Below the pieces are notes generated by a model. The model did not search any database. It was not told the DNA's origin and was given only the letters and a program-made list of their open reading frames with translations. Position numbers and translations under genes: made by a program. 64,000 nucleotides of DNA from Saxidomus purpurata. Taxonomy: Eukaryota; Mollusca; Bivalvia; Venerida; Veneridae. This document shows, piece after piece, positions 27,601-35,512 of the stretch. Location: assembly GCA_022818135.1 (NCBI GenBank), contig JAFMSR010000017.1, forward strand, positions 17,445,905 through 17,509,904, given 5' to 3'. How positions within the stretch are numbered: the first letter of the stretch is position 1; each line of letters starts with the position of its first letter.

Positions 27601-29602
27601 TGCCTATTACCTTCAAATGATATCTCAAGACAAAGTTAAGTCCGGAACAAGTGGCATATATAGGGAAAACTTAACCAAGATTCTAAGTGTGAAAAGTACC
27701 TTTGATAGGGATTTTTTATAAACGTCGCTTGACTAGACAGTTACCAAGTTATCTTGACCTTCAGATGCAGGTAAATGATGCAAACAAGTATTTCAACTTT
27801 TAAAGCAATATCTCAAAGGGTTAAGTCGGGAAGTGCATTTTATCCCTATTAAATGTATTTTCTAAGTAAAAAAAGGGGCATTAATTCTGACAAAAACCTT
27901 GACTCGAAAAGTCAAGCTTAAAATGAAGAAACTTACAAAAGGTAAGTAACCCTCTATGCAGACACAGTCTTTTCCAAATAAATCAAAAAATTTAATTCAA
28001 AAATAATTAATAAATTCAATTTTCCCACCAAAATTTATGCTGCCAATCAGAACAGGACTTACGCAGAGGTGCAGCAGGTTTGTAGTCCGCAGGTGCCGGC
28101 ATTGCTCGCACAGTAAGAGTTGGCATGGTTGATGAGCTGGGTTGCCACTTTGCTTGTAGTACTCTCTTCAGTCCACTGTCAAGTACAAAATTACTAGTTT
28201 TTTAAGCTACGCAAATTTTTTTGTTTCACTGAATATCTAAAAACTACACAATGCAAGAAAAGGGATAAAGACTAAAGATTTGAGCACAAATGGGCATACT
28301 TACTTACTGGCTTGAAGGAAACTACTGCCATCACATTTTTTTTTGATAAATAGTTTTTCTTCATGTTTCCAAACCGGAAGAACCAAATTTATGTCTTCTT
28401 CAACCGAGACCAACCTGCACACCCCAAGTCACTTATCATTGTCTCCAGCTACAGTACTCAAACAAACAGAAGGGAGAGCACTTGACCCATTTTAACACCT
28501 TAAGTTCAGTGGTCTGGACTCAAACCCATGACCTCTGTGTATGGACTTCAACTAAACTGTACAGTGCAATGTCAAACACTTACCTCAGCCGTCTGTACCC
28601 TGTAAAACTTCAGTTCCACAGCATTTGCGGATCTTTCACCTACAGAACAAGACAAAAAATTATATCTTCTTTCCAGAATAACCAATTCCATATCAGAAAA
28701 ACAACAATTAAAACAGTTATAAAAGGTTGAAGAACATTAGAGAATTGATAAAAGATCTACATTGAAATCAAATCTACACAGTCATGTAGATGTCGTTTAC
28801 CCCTGGTTAGTGACTTATGCAGGGATTTAAACAAATTTTTACCTTTACATAATTCTCTCACATGAATCTTCACAGTGTCAACTCATACTTCAATAAATAC
28901 ATGTATCAAAAGTAGTCACTTAAGACTAGTTAACTTCTAGGTCATTTTTCTTTATACTCGAATGACAAGAGAAAAACAGAAAAATTCTTCTTTATAAGTT
29001 CCAGATTTCATTTTTTGTTTTCACTTTGTTAGTTCAAACTTATTCATTTTACATTGATCATTGTAAAACAAGTTCTTGCAATTTATATAAGCTTGATGGT
29101 CTGAGTTCTGACCAGTCCTCCTGCCAAAACAAGACATTGTAGAAGTCTCAGTCAAATGCCATTGCCAGGACTCAAACCCATAACCCCGAAGTAAAACTTT
29201 CTACCCCAACCACACATAATTATCTTGTTCTCCTCTTATTATTATGTGGAATTATGTGGGTAAAGAGAGAAAGAATCAACTACTTCCGATTTTCATTTAA
29301 GAATGATCTCACACATATTCATAGTATAAATATAATTTGTTGACACATATTTCAGTAAAAATACAACAGCTATATTATAATATAACTGATTCCAAGAAAA
29401 AGTCATTTGCTATGAAATCAATGTAGAAAATGTACATATATATAAAACATGTAGTAAAACTATTCACACTAGATTCAATGACTCCATTTAGCCGTAACTT
29501 ACTGGCAAATACTGTAGCATTATTCGTTGTGTCACATGCTGAGAGTGCCAACTGGACTTGACCAAATACAAGCAGACTGAATATTCCAAGTTTCATCATC
29601 AT
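9659..29602 (-). CDS. Type I single-pass membrane protein, 414 aa, 14 exons, complete
   Basis: Spliced minus-strand gene; the exons sum to 1245 nt (414 codons plus TGA) with every phase matching. Residues 1-22 are a signal peptide (MMMKLGIFSLLVFGQVQLAL). Residues 23-174 are an ectodomain with seven cysteines, a predicted beta/alpha start (VELKFYRVQTAEWTEE) and a membrane-proximal EFFGIPPPT. Residues 175-197 are the membrane helix. Residues 198-414 form a charged tail: a basic stretch (NKRREESLRRQ, QRKKKKSAK), proline patches, a run of eight lysines and a C-terminal ENEAYE that resembles a tyrosine-based adaptor motif. I do not recognise the family. The membrane-proximal layout is weakly reminiscent of collectrin (FLGI/P-P before the helix), but that is a resemblance only. 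Introns are long and repeat-filled. On the minus strand ATTAAA (9383-9388) and AATAAA (8255-8260) follow the stop. Confidence 0.75.
11172..11390. mobile_element. MITE with inverted ends
   Basis: Left end AATATGTTTGTTTCAGGTTTC and right end, inverted, AACATGTTTGTTCCAGGTTTC. It contains CTACCTACCTACC, also found in the element at 57348-57754. Confidence 0.6.
11460..12219 (+). CDS. Two terminal exons of an unrecognised plus-strand gene
   Basis: Exon a (11460-11547) lies between ttttccag and CGAG/gtaata and reads VPYVLEGRRFFDFHFTDDK, then GRVFITHIQR with one base over. Exon b (12167-12219) follows ttctggcag, completes that codon and reads DNKRVKEKFLEFAETTV then TAG. Phase and composition favour coding. 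A second frame is also open through both exons but looks less protein-like. The pair sits antisense inside the last intron of the membrane-protein gene. I could not find upstream exons, so this may be the end of a gene starting further left, or a captured fragment. An AATAAA lies at 12409-12414. Function unknown. Confidence 0.4.
13510..13586. mobile_element. Short hairpin MITE, copy 1
   Basis: Arms CGAGGGTTGACCACAAAACTG and its near-perfect inverse CAGTTTTGCGGTCAACTCTCG enclose about 35 bp. A second copy is at 17981-18058. Confidence 0.65.
14084..14139 (-). CDS. Membrane protein exon 13
   Basis: 56 nt, acceptor atcttgcag, donor TTCAG/gtaaat. Reads RSKSKEVMDSMTSEGYTNS. Confidence 0.7.
16358..16469 (-). 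CDS. Membrane protein exon 12: polylysine exon
   Basis: 112 nt, acceptor tatttcag, donor AAGAG/gtatag. Reads GFSEPDAPPASHLKPMDSG, DDEARSPE, then eight lysines. The lysine run comes from an imperfect AAG microsatellite and may vary in length. Confidence 0.75.
16829..17052 (-). mobile_element. tRNA-derived SINE
   Basis: On the minus strand it starts GCCTCTGTGGTCTAGTGGTT (A box) and carries a B-box-like GGGTTTGTATC, then a long tail ending GGAACGGGGGT. The tail recurs at 29794-29913, so this is a dispersed family. Confidence 0.6.
17073..17251 (-). CDS. Membrane protein exon 11: longest tail exon
   Basis: 179 nt, acceptor atttcag. Reads RKDQLYKDNLRHSTLSAKKT, SIASEDSAIKVDSDSRQRQ, then FSYEKELDGARGYDANERK. 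Two donors are possible, at 17073 (AAAG/gtcagg) and 17067 (CAGG/gtatag), differing by six bases and both in frame. It is noticeably more GC-rich than its surroundings, and a tRNA-derived SINE begins about 20 bases past its 3' end. Confidence 0.75.
17342..17575. repeat. Minisatellite, AAACAGACTGGGTATAT-type units
   Basis: About seven imperfect copies of AAAACAGACTGGGTATAT with 10-20 bp spacers, in the intron between exons 10 and 11 of the membrane-protein gene. Confidence 0.65.
17981..18058. mobile_element. Short hairpin MITE, copy 2
   Basis: GGGTTGACCACAAAACTGT and inverse ACAGTTTTGCAGTCAACCC, about 85 percent like the copy at 13510-13586 by eye. Confidence 0.65.
18154..18412. mobile_element. 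MITE with 21-bp terminal inverted repeats
   Basis: Left ACCAGGACCTGGTTGTTCGA, right (inverted) ACCAGGACCTAGTTGTTCGA. About 259 bp, no ORF. Lies in an intron of the membrane-protein gene. Confidence 0.7.
18891..18920 (-). CDS. Membrane protein exon 10
   Basis: 30 nt, acceptor gtttatag, donor TTCG/gtaagc, phase 2-2. Reads SEAVAERPPV, a proline-containing linker. Confidence 0.65.
19334..19381 (-). CDS. Membrane protein exon 9
   Basis: 48 nt, acceptor tttatttaaag, donor GCAG/gtatga, phase 2-2. Reads GVLQEMSNPGSMPIAG. As it is symmetric it could be skipped without shifting the frame. Confidence 0.55.
20180..20224 (-). CDS. Membrane protein exon 8
   Basis: 45 nt, acceptor gttatttag, donor GTGG/gtaaga, phase 2-2. 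Reads RGIVTTYSDLEDSPS, with a YSDLEDS motif that could be phosphorylated by acidophilic kinases (inference). Confidence 0.7.
20457..20499 (-). CDS. Possible alternative terminal exon of the membrane protein
   Basis: Minus strand acceptor cactttcag, then in the phase left by exon 7 it reads ISQPPRDELVRNP and stops at TAG. It would give a tail truncated after about 265 residues. No transcript evidence; it could be chance. Confidence 0.2.
21040..21242 (+). mobile_element. tRNA-derived SINE, family A copy 1
   Basis: B box GGTTCGAGCCCC near 21095, then the family body CCAGTACTGGTTTTTCCAGG and tail AAATTAGTATAAACT. Shared with 39028-39230 and 48846-48972. Confidence 0.75.
21852..21875 (-). CDS. 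Membrane protein exon 7: 24-nt microexon
   Basis: Acceptor ttttttacag, donor ACG/gtatgt, phase 2-2. Reads NENKQKPK plus a split arginine codon. Confidence 0.6.
22002..22013 (-). CDS. Possible 12-nt microexon of the membrane protein
   Basis: Minus strand gctag/AAAATGGATGTT/gtaagtg: a good donor and a pyrimidine-bearing acceptor. It is a multiple of three and keeps phase 2-2. It would insert four residues between exons 6 and 7. Not counted in the 414-residue model. Confidence 0.25.
22505..22639 (-). CDS. Membrane protein exon 6: basic juxtamembrane tail
   Basis: 135 nt, phase 2 in and 2 out. Acceptor attttag, donor CAAAA/gtaagc. Reads NKRREESLRRQKIIEQRKKK followed by SPVYTVDTREPKPPGGISGQ. The positive residues after the helix fit a cytoplasmic stop-transfer. 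Confidence 0.75.
23061..23590. repeat. 40-bp tandem satellite, about 13 units
   Basis: Unit GATCTATTACCCTCCTTGAA plus AGGGAGATATTCCCATTACA. The first six units are nearly identical and exactly 40 bp; later units drift and one carries a small insertion. Intronic (exons 5-6 of the membrane-protein gene). Confidence 0.9.
23922..24099 (-). CDS. Membrane protein exon 5: stalk and membrane helix
   Basis: 178 nt, acceptor gcttcag, donor TGGAA/gtaaga. Reads MIIEEAREDIHSDTGYWITY, the juxtamembrane EFFGIPPPTKLNQ, then a 23-residue hydrophobic helix (IIIPIACAVILGLVILTVIL). Confidence 0.8.
24253..24953. mobile_element. Non-autonomous DNA element with 22-bp inverted ends
   Basis: Left CAGTCAAATCGGACTAACAG, right (inverted) CAGTCACACCGGACTAACAG. 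The word ACTAACAGACTTG...AACAGATG occurs at the left end and again at 24584-24604, so the element is internally repetitive. No ORF of note. Confidence 0.65.
25083..25275 (+). mobile_element. Dispersed MITE-like element, diverged copy C
   Basis: Shares GCAGTACCGTAAACCATT, GTACAATTAATGG and terminal GTGCCCCTTAAAA with the copies at 31618-32096 and 49215-49592. Confidence 0.6.
25373..25518 (-). CDS. Membrane protein exon 4: ectodomain
   Basis: 146 nt, acceptor tttccag, donor CAGA/gtaagc. Reads FKETMVVISTGYPQND, a leucine-rich amphipathic stretch, then NTNCVMGKSPLQ. Without it, exons 3 and 5 are out of phase; with it both junctions fit, which is strong support. Confidence 0.72.
25660..27945. repeat. 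Degenerate tandem repeat, about 170-bp units
   Basis: Repeats of GTGACCTTGACCTTTGAGGT...TGTGCTGAACATTTGTGCC...AAAATCCTTC...GACAAAGTTA in plus orientation, heavily decayed. Fills most of the intron between exons 3 and 4 of the membrane-protein gene. Confidence 0.65.
28063..28175 (-). CDS. Membrane protein exon 3: cysteine-rich ectodomain
   Basis: 113 nt, acceptor ttgacag, donor CTGC/gtaagt. Reads WTEESTTSKVATQLINHANS, then YCASNAGTCGLQTCCTS. Four cysteines lie within 17 residues. Confidence 0.75.
28584..28639 (-). CDS. Membrane protein exon 2
   Basis: 56 nt, acceptor ttctgtag, donor GAG/gtaagt. Reads SERSANAVELKFYRVQTAE in the frame set by exon 1 and ends in phase 0. Confidence 0.72.
29503..29602 (-). 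CDS. Membrane protein exon 1: signal peptide
   Basis: 100 nt from the first of three consecutive ATG codons. Cleavage is likely after LALSA, leaving CDTTNNATVFA with an N-glycosylation sequon (NNAT). Donor GCCA/gtaagt, one base carried. An acceptor-like tttatag about 27 bases upstream of the ATG suggests an upstream 5'UTR exon. Confidence 0.75.
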
Positions 29603-29793
29603 CCACTAGTTGTTGGTCACCAAAATCTATAAATGAGGCAAAAATGTGTTATATAATCTCAAACTGTTTCGATTTGTTTCCTTTTGTTTAAGCAGTTTTT
29701 ATATAAATGTTAACAAGTGTCTGAAAAAGTATACATGATTGTGTATAGATTGAGTTTTACCATATTAAGATCATTTATGCTTTTGTATGAGTT

Positions 29794-29913
29794 TAACACC
29801 CATTCCAACCTTGGTCATTTTAGCAGGGGCAGTTTACCTAACAATAGTTCATGGGTAGAACCAGTACTAGACTTGTCACTTCGATCCTCCGTAAGAAACT
29901 GCCAAGATTTTTG
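29794..29913 (-). mobile_element. Truncated SINE tail (family of 16829-17052)
   Basis: CATTCCAACCTTGGTCATTT, GGCAGTTTAC, GGGTAGAACCAGTACTA and TAAGAAACTGCC match the 16829 copy in order. The tRNA head is missing. Confidence 0.55.
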
Positions 29914-30123
29914 CAAAATCCCCGTGTTTTTGGACGACTCGTTGGGAGATATTTTTAGCAGGAAATCATGCATTTCTAATGACGTATTTGACTTTTTTTG
30001 CGTATTTACACAAAAAAACCACCTATTTCAAACATTAGTTTACTATTCCCGTAGCAATGGTTCAGTTGAAAAGAATGCTCATACCGAGACTATCACGGTT
30101 TTATAAAACCAACGTCAGGGTTC

Positions 30124-30167
30124 GGGGGGGGGGGGGGGGGGGGGGGTGGGGGGGGGGGGATGGGGGG
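30124..30167. repeat. Poly-G tract, 23 + 12 + 6 guanines
   Basis: Homopolymer G runs broken by single T, A-T and C. It lies about 520 bp upstream of the membrane-protein ATG. Smaller G runs occur at 30498-30508, 30695-30702 and 30725-30755, all on the plus strand. Strong G-quadruplex potential. Confidence 0.85.
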
Positions 30168-31414
30168 CGACAAAAATTAATTCGGAAAATCTTCAGTTGG
30201 CGAATTTTGGGAGGGGCGCCAACAAATTATCTGCCATTTCAAACATCGATCGTTGACTGTTGGCTGTATGCAATGGTTCACAGAAACACTTAAATCCAAG
30301 GTTAATTATAAACATTTAAAACAAAATTTCTTGAAATTAGAATGCTAATAACCCGGTCCTGATATGACTATTCTTTGCACGGCTTACGAATACAAAGCCT
30401 TGCATCAAAGCACAATTCATGTATACCGTTTTCCGATAATCAGTGTCATTACTAACTTGAAAAAATTTGGCTTGATTTTGTCAGTATTTAATATAGACGG
30501 GGGGGGGGGTGGTGATAATTTGATTTGCAAATATTTTGGACGTATTTCCTCTACATATATATCTTTGGCAATATATGGCGCCTTCTTAGTCTTCAGTATT
30601 TGTTAATACTTATCTAACACTTATTCAAACAATTCAACATACTTTTGTTTTTTACAACCTGTTTAAATGAGAAAATAAAAAAATGGGAGTAGGGGGGGGG
30701 AAAGAAAATCAGTTCACGGACATGGGAGGGGGGGAAAATATGTGGGGGTTAAAGGGGGAATGCGATCGTTACTTTTTTGAGCTCATGGTGATGCAAAGAC
30801 GAACAGAAAAATATCATAATTATACAAGCCTAGATTTATGAACTCTATGACCTGGCCTCAACCATTGAAAGTCTCACATTGACTCCGAAAGTTATTTTGA
30901 CCCTTGAAAATTTACAAAAATTTGAATTAAATTTTGTATCAGTTAGATCTCACCCATTTTTGCTATCATGCTATCAAATCTTAACTAAAAGTGGATGACT
31001 CGATCTTCTTCCTCCAGAGGTTCTGTAGGCTTTGAAGACTAGGGCTCCAACTTTGGAGCCTTGGGCGCAAACTTGTTGGTTGGGAATTTATTGGCGCAAA
31101 AAAAAAAATACCCAGAGGAAACCCTGAACGTGGGTCACTTATCATCGCAATCTGCAATACACCGTTTGACAGCTGATAAATTTGAAGGCGTCGCCTGTTA
31201 TGCACTCTCATCCAATCAGAACACAAAAGGTTTCCGATAATTTATCACAACATAGATGCGTGATCGCATTTACACCCGACAATCGATGTGTAAATTTGTT
31301 TTGGCGCTGTTACATCAAATCTTTTAATTTTGTTAAACTTGGTTAAATGATTTAATTAGCGGCATGTTTGTAGCGTAGTGAGTTGTTTGTTGGTTGATTA
31401 TTGGCTAATCATTG

Positions 31415-31540
31415 CATAGACAATCGGTGGTACGTACGACTACCTTCCGTGTTCTCCGACTATGTGCCTTTAATACACAGTACAACAGCGCATAGTCGCA
31501 GAACACGGAAGGTAGTTGTACATACCACCAATTGCCTATG
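31415..31540. mobile_element. 126-bp hairpin MITE with 8-bp target duplication
   Basis: About 52-bp arms (CATAGACAATCGGTGGTACG... and inverse) pair with about six mismatches around a 20-bp loop. AATCATTG on the left and AATCATCG on the right look like an 8-bp target-site duplication, which suggests hAT-type mobilisation. Confidence 0.7.
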
Positions 31541-31617
31541 AATCATCGCTGTTTGAATAGTTTATGAATCACCGCTAACTACTCTCCGGGCAATTTACCT
31601 GAGATGATAGTGGCAAT

Positions 31618-32096
31618 CAAAGGGGCATACCCTATAACTGATGTCAAACTAAATAACCTCCATCGTCGGAACCCACGGCTAATTCCTGCCGCTTCTCTCC
31701 GTCATATATTCAATTTGGTAATGAATAGCCTGGGTTACCGAGGATGAATAACCTCCAAGACATAAATAATAGAATCTTTGGAAGTATTATAACTTAACCT
31801 AAAAGTTTCAGCTATGCATTCCCAGTCATTATCGATAAAATTAGCGGTTTACTATATACTGCAGTACCGTAAACCATTAAATAATCTATGTAGAGTTGTT
31901 TTTGTACAATTAATGGCTGGATGCGATTTATTACAGAAAGCCTCTATATTGATTAATTGTGGTAAAATGAGACATTTTTCACCATAGGTTCTTCTTTGAA
32001 ATTGTATTCATTTATCATTTTACGTTCATTGAACACATAATCTATGTTTCGAGAATATAAACTGCTAGATGTAGGGAGTGCCCCTTTAACACAAAC
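31618..32096 (+). mobile_element. Dispersed element, copy A
   Basis: Ends AAAGGGGCATACCCTATAAC and GTGCCCCTTTAA form short inverted termini. About 390 bp is shared with 49215-49592 at high identity. Copy A carries about 70 extra bp bounded by a direct repeat AATAACCTCC. Confidence 0.75.
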
Positions 32097-32846
32097 TCGT
32101 GTCAACACATCAGTTTCGTCTCCTAATCGACTGTACACAATACTAGTACTTCTTCATTATCGATATCAAGTGTCAGGGTATTGACCATATGTATAGGTTG
32201 ATATTTTGTACCTTGCAGTTTTTTTTCCAAAATTTACCGGGAGTTTTTAGTGTTTTTGCGAGCTTCGCAGGGGCATCGGGTTAGGGACTAAATAACGGGA
32301 GAACCCGGCGAATATCGGGAGAACGGCATGTATGTCGTTTAATGACTAATTTACCATCACAGGTGTTGGGTATCACAGTTTATGATTCACAAGATTTTAC
32401 ATTACAAACTTGACAAATGCTTGAAGGATCAAAATTTCATAAAAGTAAGATTAACATAAGAATCACAAGAAATAAAAAAAAATAGTTTAATGTTACACAT
32501 GGTAAAATTAAGATAACCATTGCTTATCAATTTCTTAAAAACTGCATTGAAAATTCTCAATGAATTACAATGTTTAAACGATTTTTCAGTCACTAATAGC
32601 TATGATATTAGCGTTTATTTTACAAAATTCCTGTGTATTCGATGCCTTTCCAGCTGCAGGTCTATTTTACGAAGCCTGCAGTTGAATATTGCGTAATATG
32701 TACTAATACTTCAAGTAATCAACACCTATTTATTACTAAAAATAGTGACTAAATCGTAAATAGCAAATTCATGTATCTTATACTTTTTTTCTGCTTCAAC
32801 TGCCGATACACATATTTTTTAATAGGCCGACAGAATGTCCGAAAAG

Positions 32847-33190
32847 GTGGTGCGGTGGTCAAGTGGTTAACGCTCTGGACTACCAATCCAGAGGTCCCAG
32901 GTTCGAATCCCGGCCAGGTCACTGGAAAATTCAGAAATGCTTTTCAGTGTTTCCTACCCATCTAGAGATGAACTGGTTACAAAACCCAGAGGTAGTTTAA
33001 CGTGTATCGGTGCTATACACCGGGCATGTAAAAGAACCATGGGGTCTATTCGTAAAAGAGCTAGAGTCTAGTACCCAGATTCCCTTGTATCTGCATCTGT
33101 GTCTCTTCAACCTGCGCTGGTCAGGAGTCTTGGCAAGTTCACCCAGGGAGGCGTACCAGGGTAGGCCGAGAAAAAAAGAATGTCAAAAAC
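32847..33190 (+). mobile_element. tRNA-derived SINE, family B
   Basis: A box TGGTCAAGTGGTTAACG and B box GGTTCGAATCCC sit in a tRNA-like head. A body with CACCGGGCATGTAAAAGAAC follows, then an A-rich tail. The outer stem does not pair well, so I call a SINE rather than a working tRNA gene. Confidence 0.65.
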
Positions 33191-34329
33191 AAACACAAAA
33201 AAACCCAAAGAAACAATGACATTTATCAACAAGAGTAAATAGAATATATCTATCATCATTATTTCGGTAAATTCATTATTCTACATATGATGATATCTAA
33301 ATGGATGATTGGCCTTCAATACATTGGAAACTGATTTATCCGAAGACCAAATTTATCCGAATCACCATCCGTGTGATATGCTACAGAACCATTTACCTGC
33401 TAATTTAAGCTAAACCACAAAGTGTAACATTCGAAACTTAAGCAGAAAAGACAAAACACATACACGAATAGATATAAAACTAGGTGAATGCACTTAATTC
33501 AACATTAAGTGCGACGAAATTCCTGTAACACATGTAAACAATTTCGTTGCTATTTTCCGTAGTTGGTCATGTGGTGTATTATGTGTCCCCGGTTAACTTC
33601 GTCACTCTCCGTCAGCTAAGATAAACGCCGTACCGGTCAATAAACGCTCCGGTATCGAAAACTCCCGGGAATTTTTTTTTGAAATGAGGGTTATAGTATG
33701 TGCCTACTAAACGGTATCAGCTAAATGCATGTGAGGCGATTGTTAATGTATTTTCTTCATACAGTTCACATAGATATCGAGACCAGATGCAGCGGTGGTG
33801 CATAAGCGAATAGCTTCTTAATTAGGCCCATTTGATGACCGTTTTCCCTTCTTTTAATTGTTTTGACGTCACATACATTATTATTAGCCATTAGATCTAT
33901 TTATAGCTAAAACACATTATCTCGTTACTGTTTTGAAACCCCAGTTCCTAATCACGAAGTTAATACTGACCGAACTCTTAATAATAATATTGATTAATAT
34001 GGACTGTAACATTTAGCATTTAGTACAATATCTTTAATTATTGGGACGGTATACTTTGCAGACAGACTCTGCAGACAACATAAACAAAGAAGGATTTTGC
34101 AGACAACATACACAAAGAAGGATTTTAGATTTTGCAGACAAGATAGATTGTATAGGAAAAGGTGTTAGATCTACATAAGGAGGTGTGAATGTGAAACTTA
34201 TAATTATAGATGAATGCTGCTTTTATTAAAATTTAAGTTTGAAAAAATAACTTTTCATTCCACAAATTGATAATAAGATAAAGTTGTAAAATTTACAGAA
34301 ACATGTACTTATTTAACTTAGTAAATTGG

Positions 34330-34625
34330 TAACTACATTGTACTCCGTAATTCGCCAATCTGATTGGCAACTGGTTTGCACTTCACTATTCGCAGATACA
34401 GGTTATTTCTGTGAATTTGGAGCTAATGTCTAATTTGCAACTCTCGGATACTAATACTGAGTTGCGAACTGGCACTGACTTGGTCTGTACTTTACAATTG
34501 GCAGTTAACAATATGTGTTTCGTGCTACGACCAAGCAGCTGGTCTGCAGCTCGCAATTCATTGTTGCTCAACATTCGCTAATTCGAACTTGTAACTGGTC
34601 CTGCTTTGAAATGTGCAAATCACGG
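34330..34625. repeat. About 290-bp dispersed repeat, copy 1
   Basis: CGCAGATACAGGTTATT, CAGCTCTCGGA-like, GCGAACTGGCA, CTGGTCTGTACTT and TTCGACCAAGCA-like words occur in the same order at 38245-38520. Confidence 0.6.
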
Positions 34626-35045
34626 TTGTTGCATGTATGAATTGCGAACTTGCAACATATATCTAGTTTTGCAGTTTTGGCTACGAACTTATTGACAGTT
34701 AGACAGACACTTCCAGAAAGAACGATTTTTCTGGCATGGGTTAAGTCACTGTAAATGCATATCCGGCATTCAAGAAATTACTATTACTCAGATCACTTGT
34801 ATTACAAAGATAGACGACTTAAGTAGATATTGACGTTGTTTCGTAAAACAAAAACAAAAATTCTGACCTTGATGTTTGAAAATAATATATTTTGGAATTA
34901 ATAGTCAAATAAAAAAGGTTCGAGTATAAATTCCTGTTCATTATATTTTTGAAATTTATAAAGCGTTACAACCGCTTTCGGAATTCCAGTATGAACATAT
35001 AGTGTCGAAGTGCAGTTAAACCAACATTTTCAATAGTTTTCTTAC

Positions 35046-35081
35046 TGCTACCAAGGTTTTTGCTTGTGCTGTTGATTCTAG
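35046..35081 (-). CDS. Tentative second exon of the gene starting at 35320
   Basis: 36 nt between aaatctag and AGCA/gtaaga, phase 1-1, open. Low confidence because the polypyrimidine tract is poor. Confidence 0.2.
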
Positions 35082-35250
35082 CTAGATTTATATTACCTTT
35101 ACATCTTAAGTTTTAGTATATCATTTTGGAGGAATATTTTTTTCCACGGAAACTATGACAAAAATGTAAAAACTAAACATCAAAAATGAAAAAAAAACAA
35201 CAGAAAAATAAGAAACAACAAGCCTGATGTCTAAATGTTTGATTACTTAC

Positions 35251-35320
35251 AACCACAAGAGGACACTGTTTCAATAGCTTTGCTGGGGGTATAGTCGTAT
35301 AATTGAGTGATACCGTTCAT
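35251..35320 (-). CDS. Likely first coding exon of an unrecognised gene
   Basis: Minus strand: an in-frame TAG upstream, then ATG and MNGITQLYDYTPSKAIETVS plus SCG, ending GGTT/gtaagt (strong donor) with one base carried. Codon use and composition are protein-like. A candidate next exon (35081-35046) reads SRINSTSKNLGS in matching phase but has a weak acceptor. No further exons found and family not recognised. A TG microsatellite lies about 120 bp upstream of the start. Confidence 0.45.
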
Positions 35321-35436
35321 TTCAAATGTCAATTGATCCAAAACCTAGCTACCTTAAAGTGCCAGGACCACAATTACAAGTAGCTCTAATTTTGTAAATG
35401 ATTGAAAGTCTGGGAACATGTTAGAAAATACTTGGG

Positions 35437-35438
<2 letters not shown>

Positions 35439-35484
<46 letters not shown>

Positions 35485-35512
35485 CGCGTGCGTGTGTGTG
35501 TGTGTGTGTGTT
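35439..35512. repeat. TG/CG dinucleotide microsatellite
   Basis: About 37 alternating purine-pyrimidine dinucleotides, mostly TG with a central CGCGCG/TGCGCG core. A Z-DNA-prone tract. Confidence 0.9.

Larger units (their letters stand above)
29603..35045. other. Intergenic block, repeats, no confident gene
   Basis: Contains G-run clusters, a 126-bp hairpin MITE, one copy of a three-copy element, a SINE, a short AACATA-type tandem repeat at 34060-34140 and a 290-bp repeat shared with 38.2-38.5 kb. The promoter of the membrane-protein gene should lie in its left part, but I see no clear TATA or initiator. Confidence 0.55.

Noticed and set aside
29717..30106. Plus-strand 129-aa ORF
   Set aside because: Its middle is the truncated SINE tail at 29794-29913 and its end runs into the poly-G tract.
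30981..31226. Minus-strand 81-aa ORF
   Set aside because: No splice or start context, composition not protein-like in blocks, and flanked by repeat sequence.
32847..32925. Functional tRNA gene (ACC anticodon)
   Set aside because: A and B boxes are good, but the acceptor stem does not pair and a SINE body follows directly.
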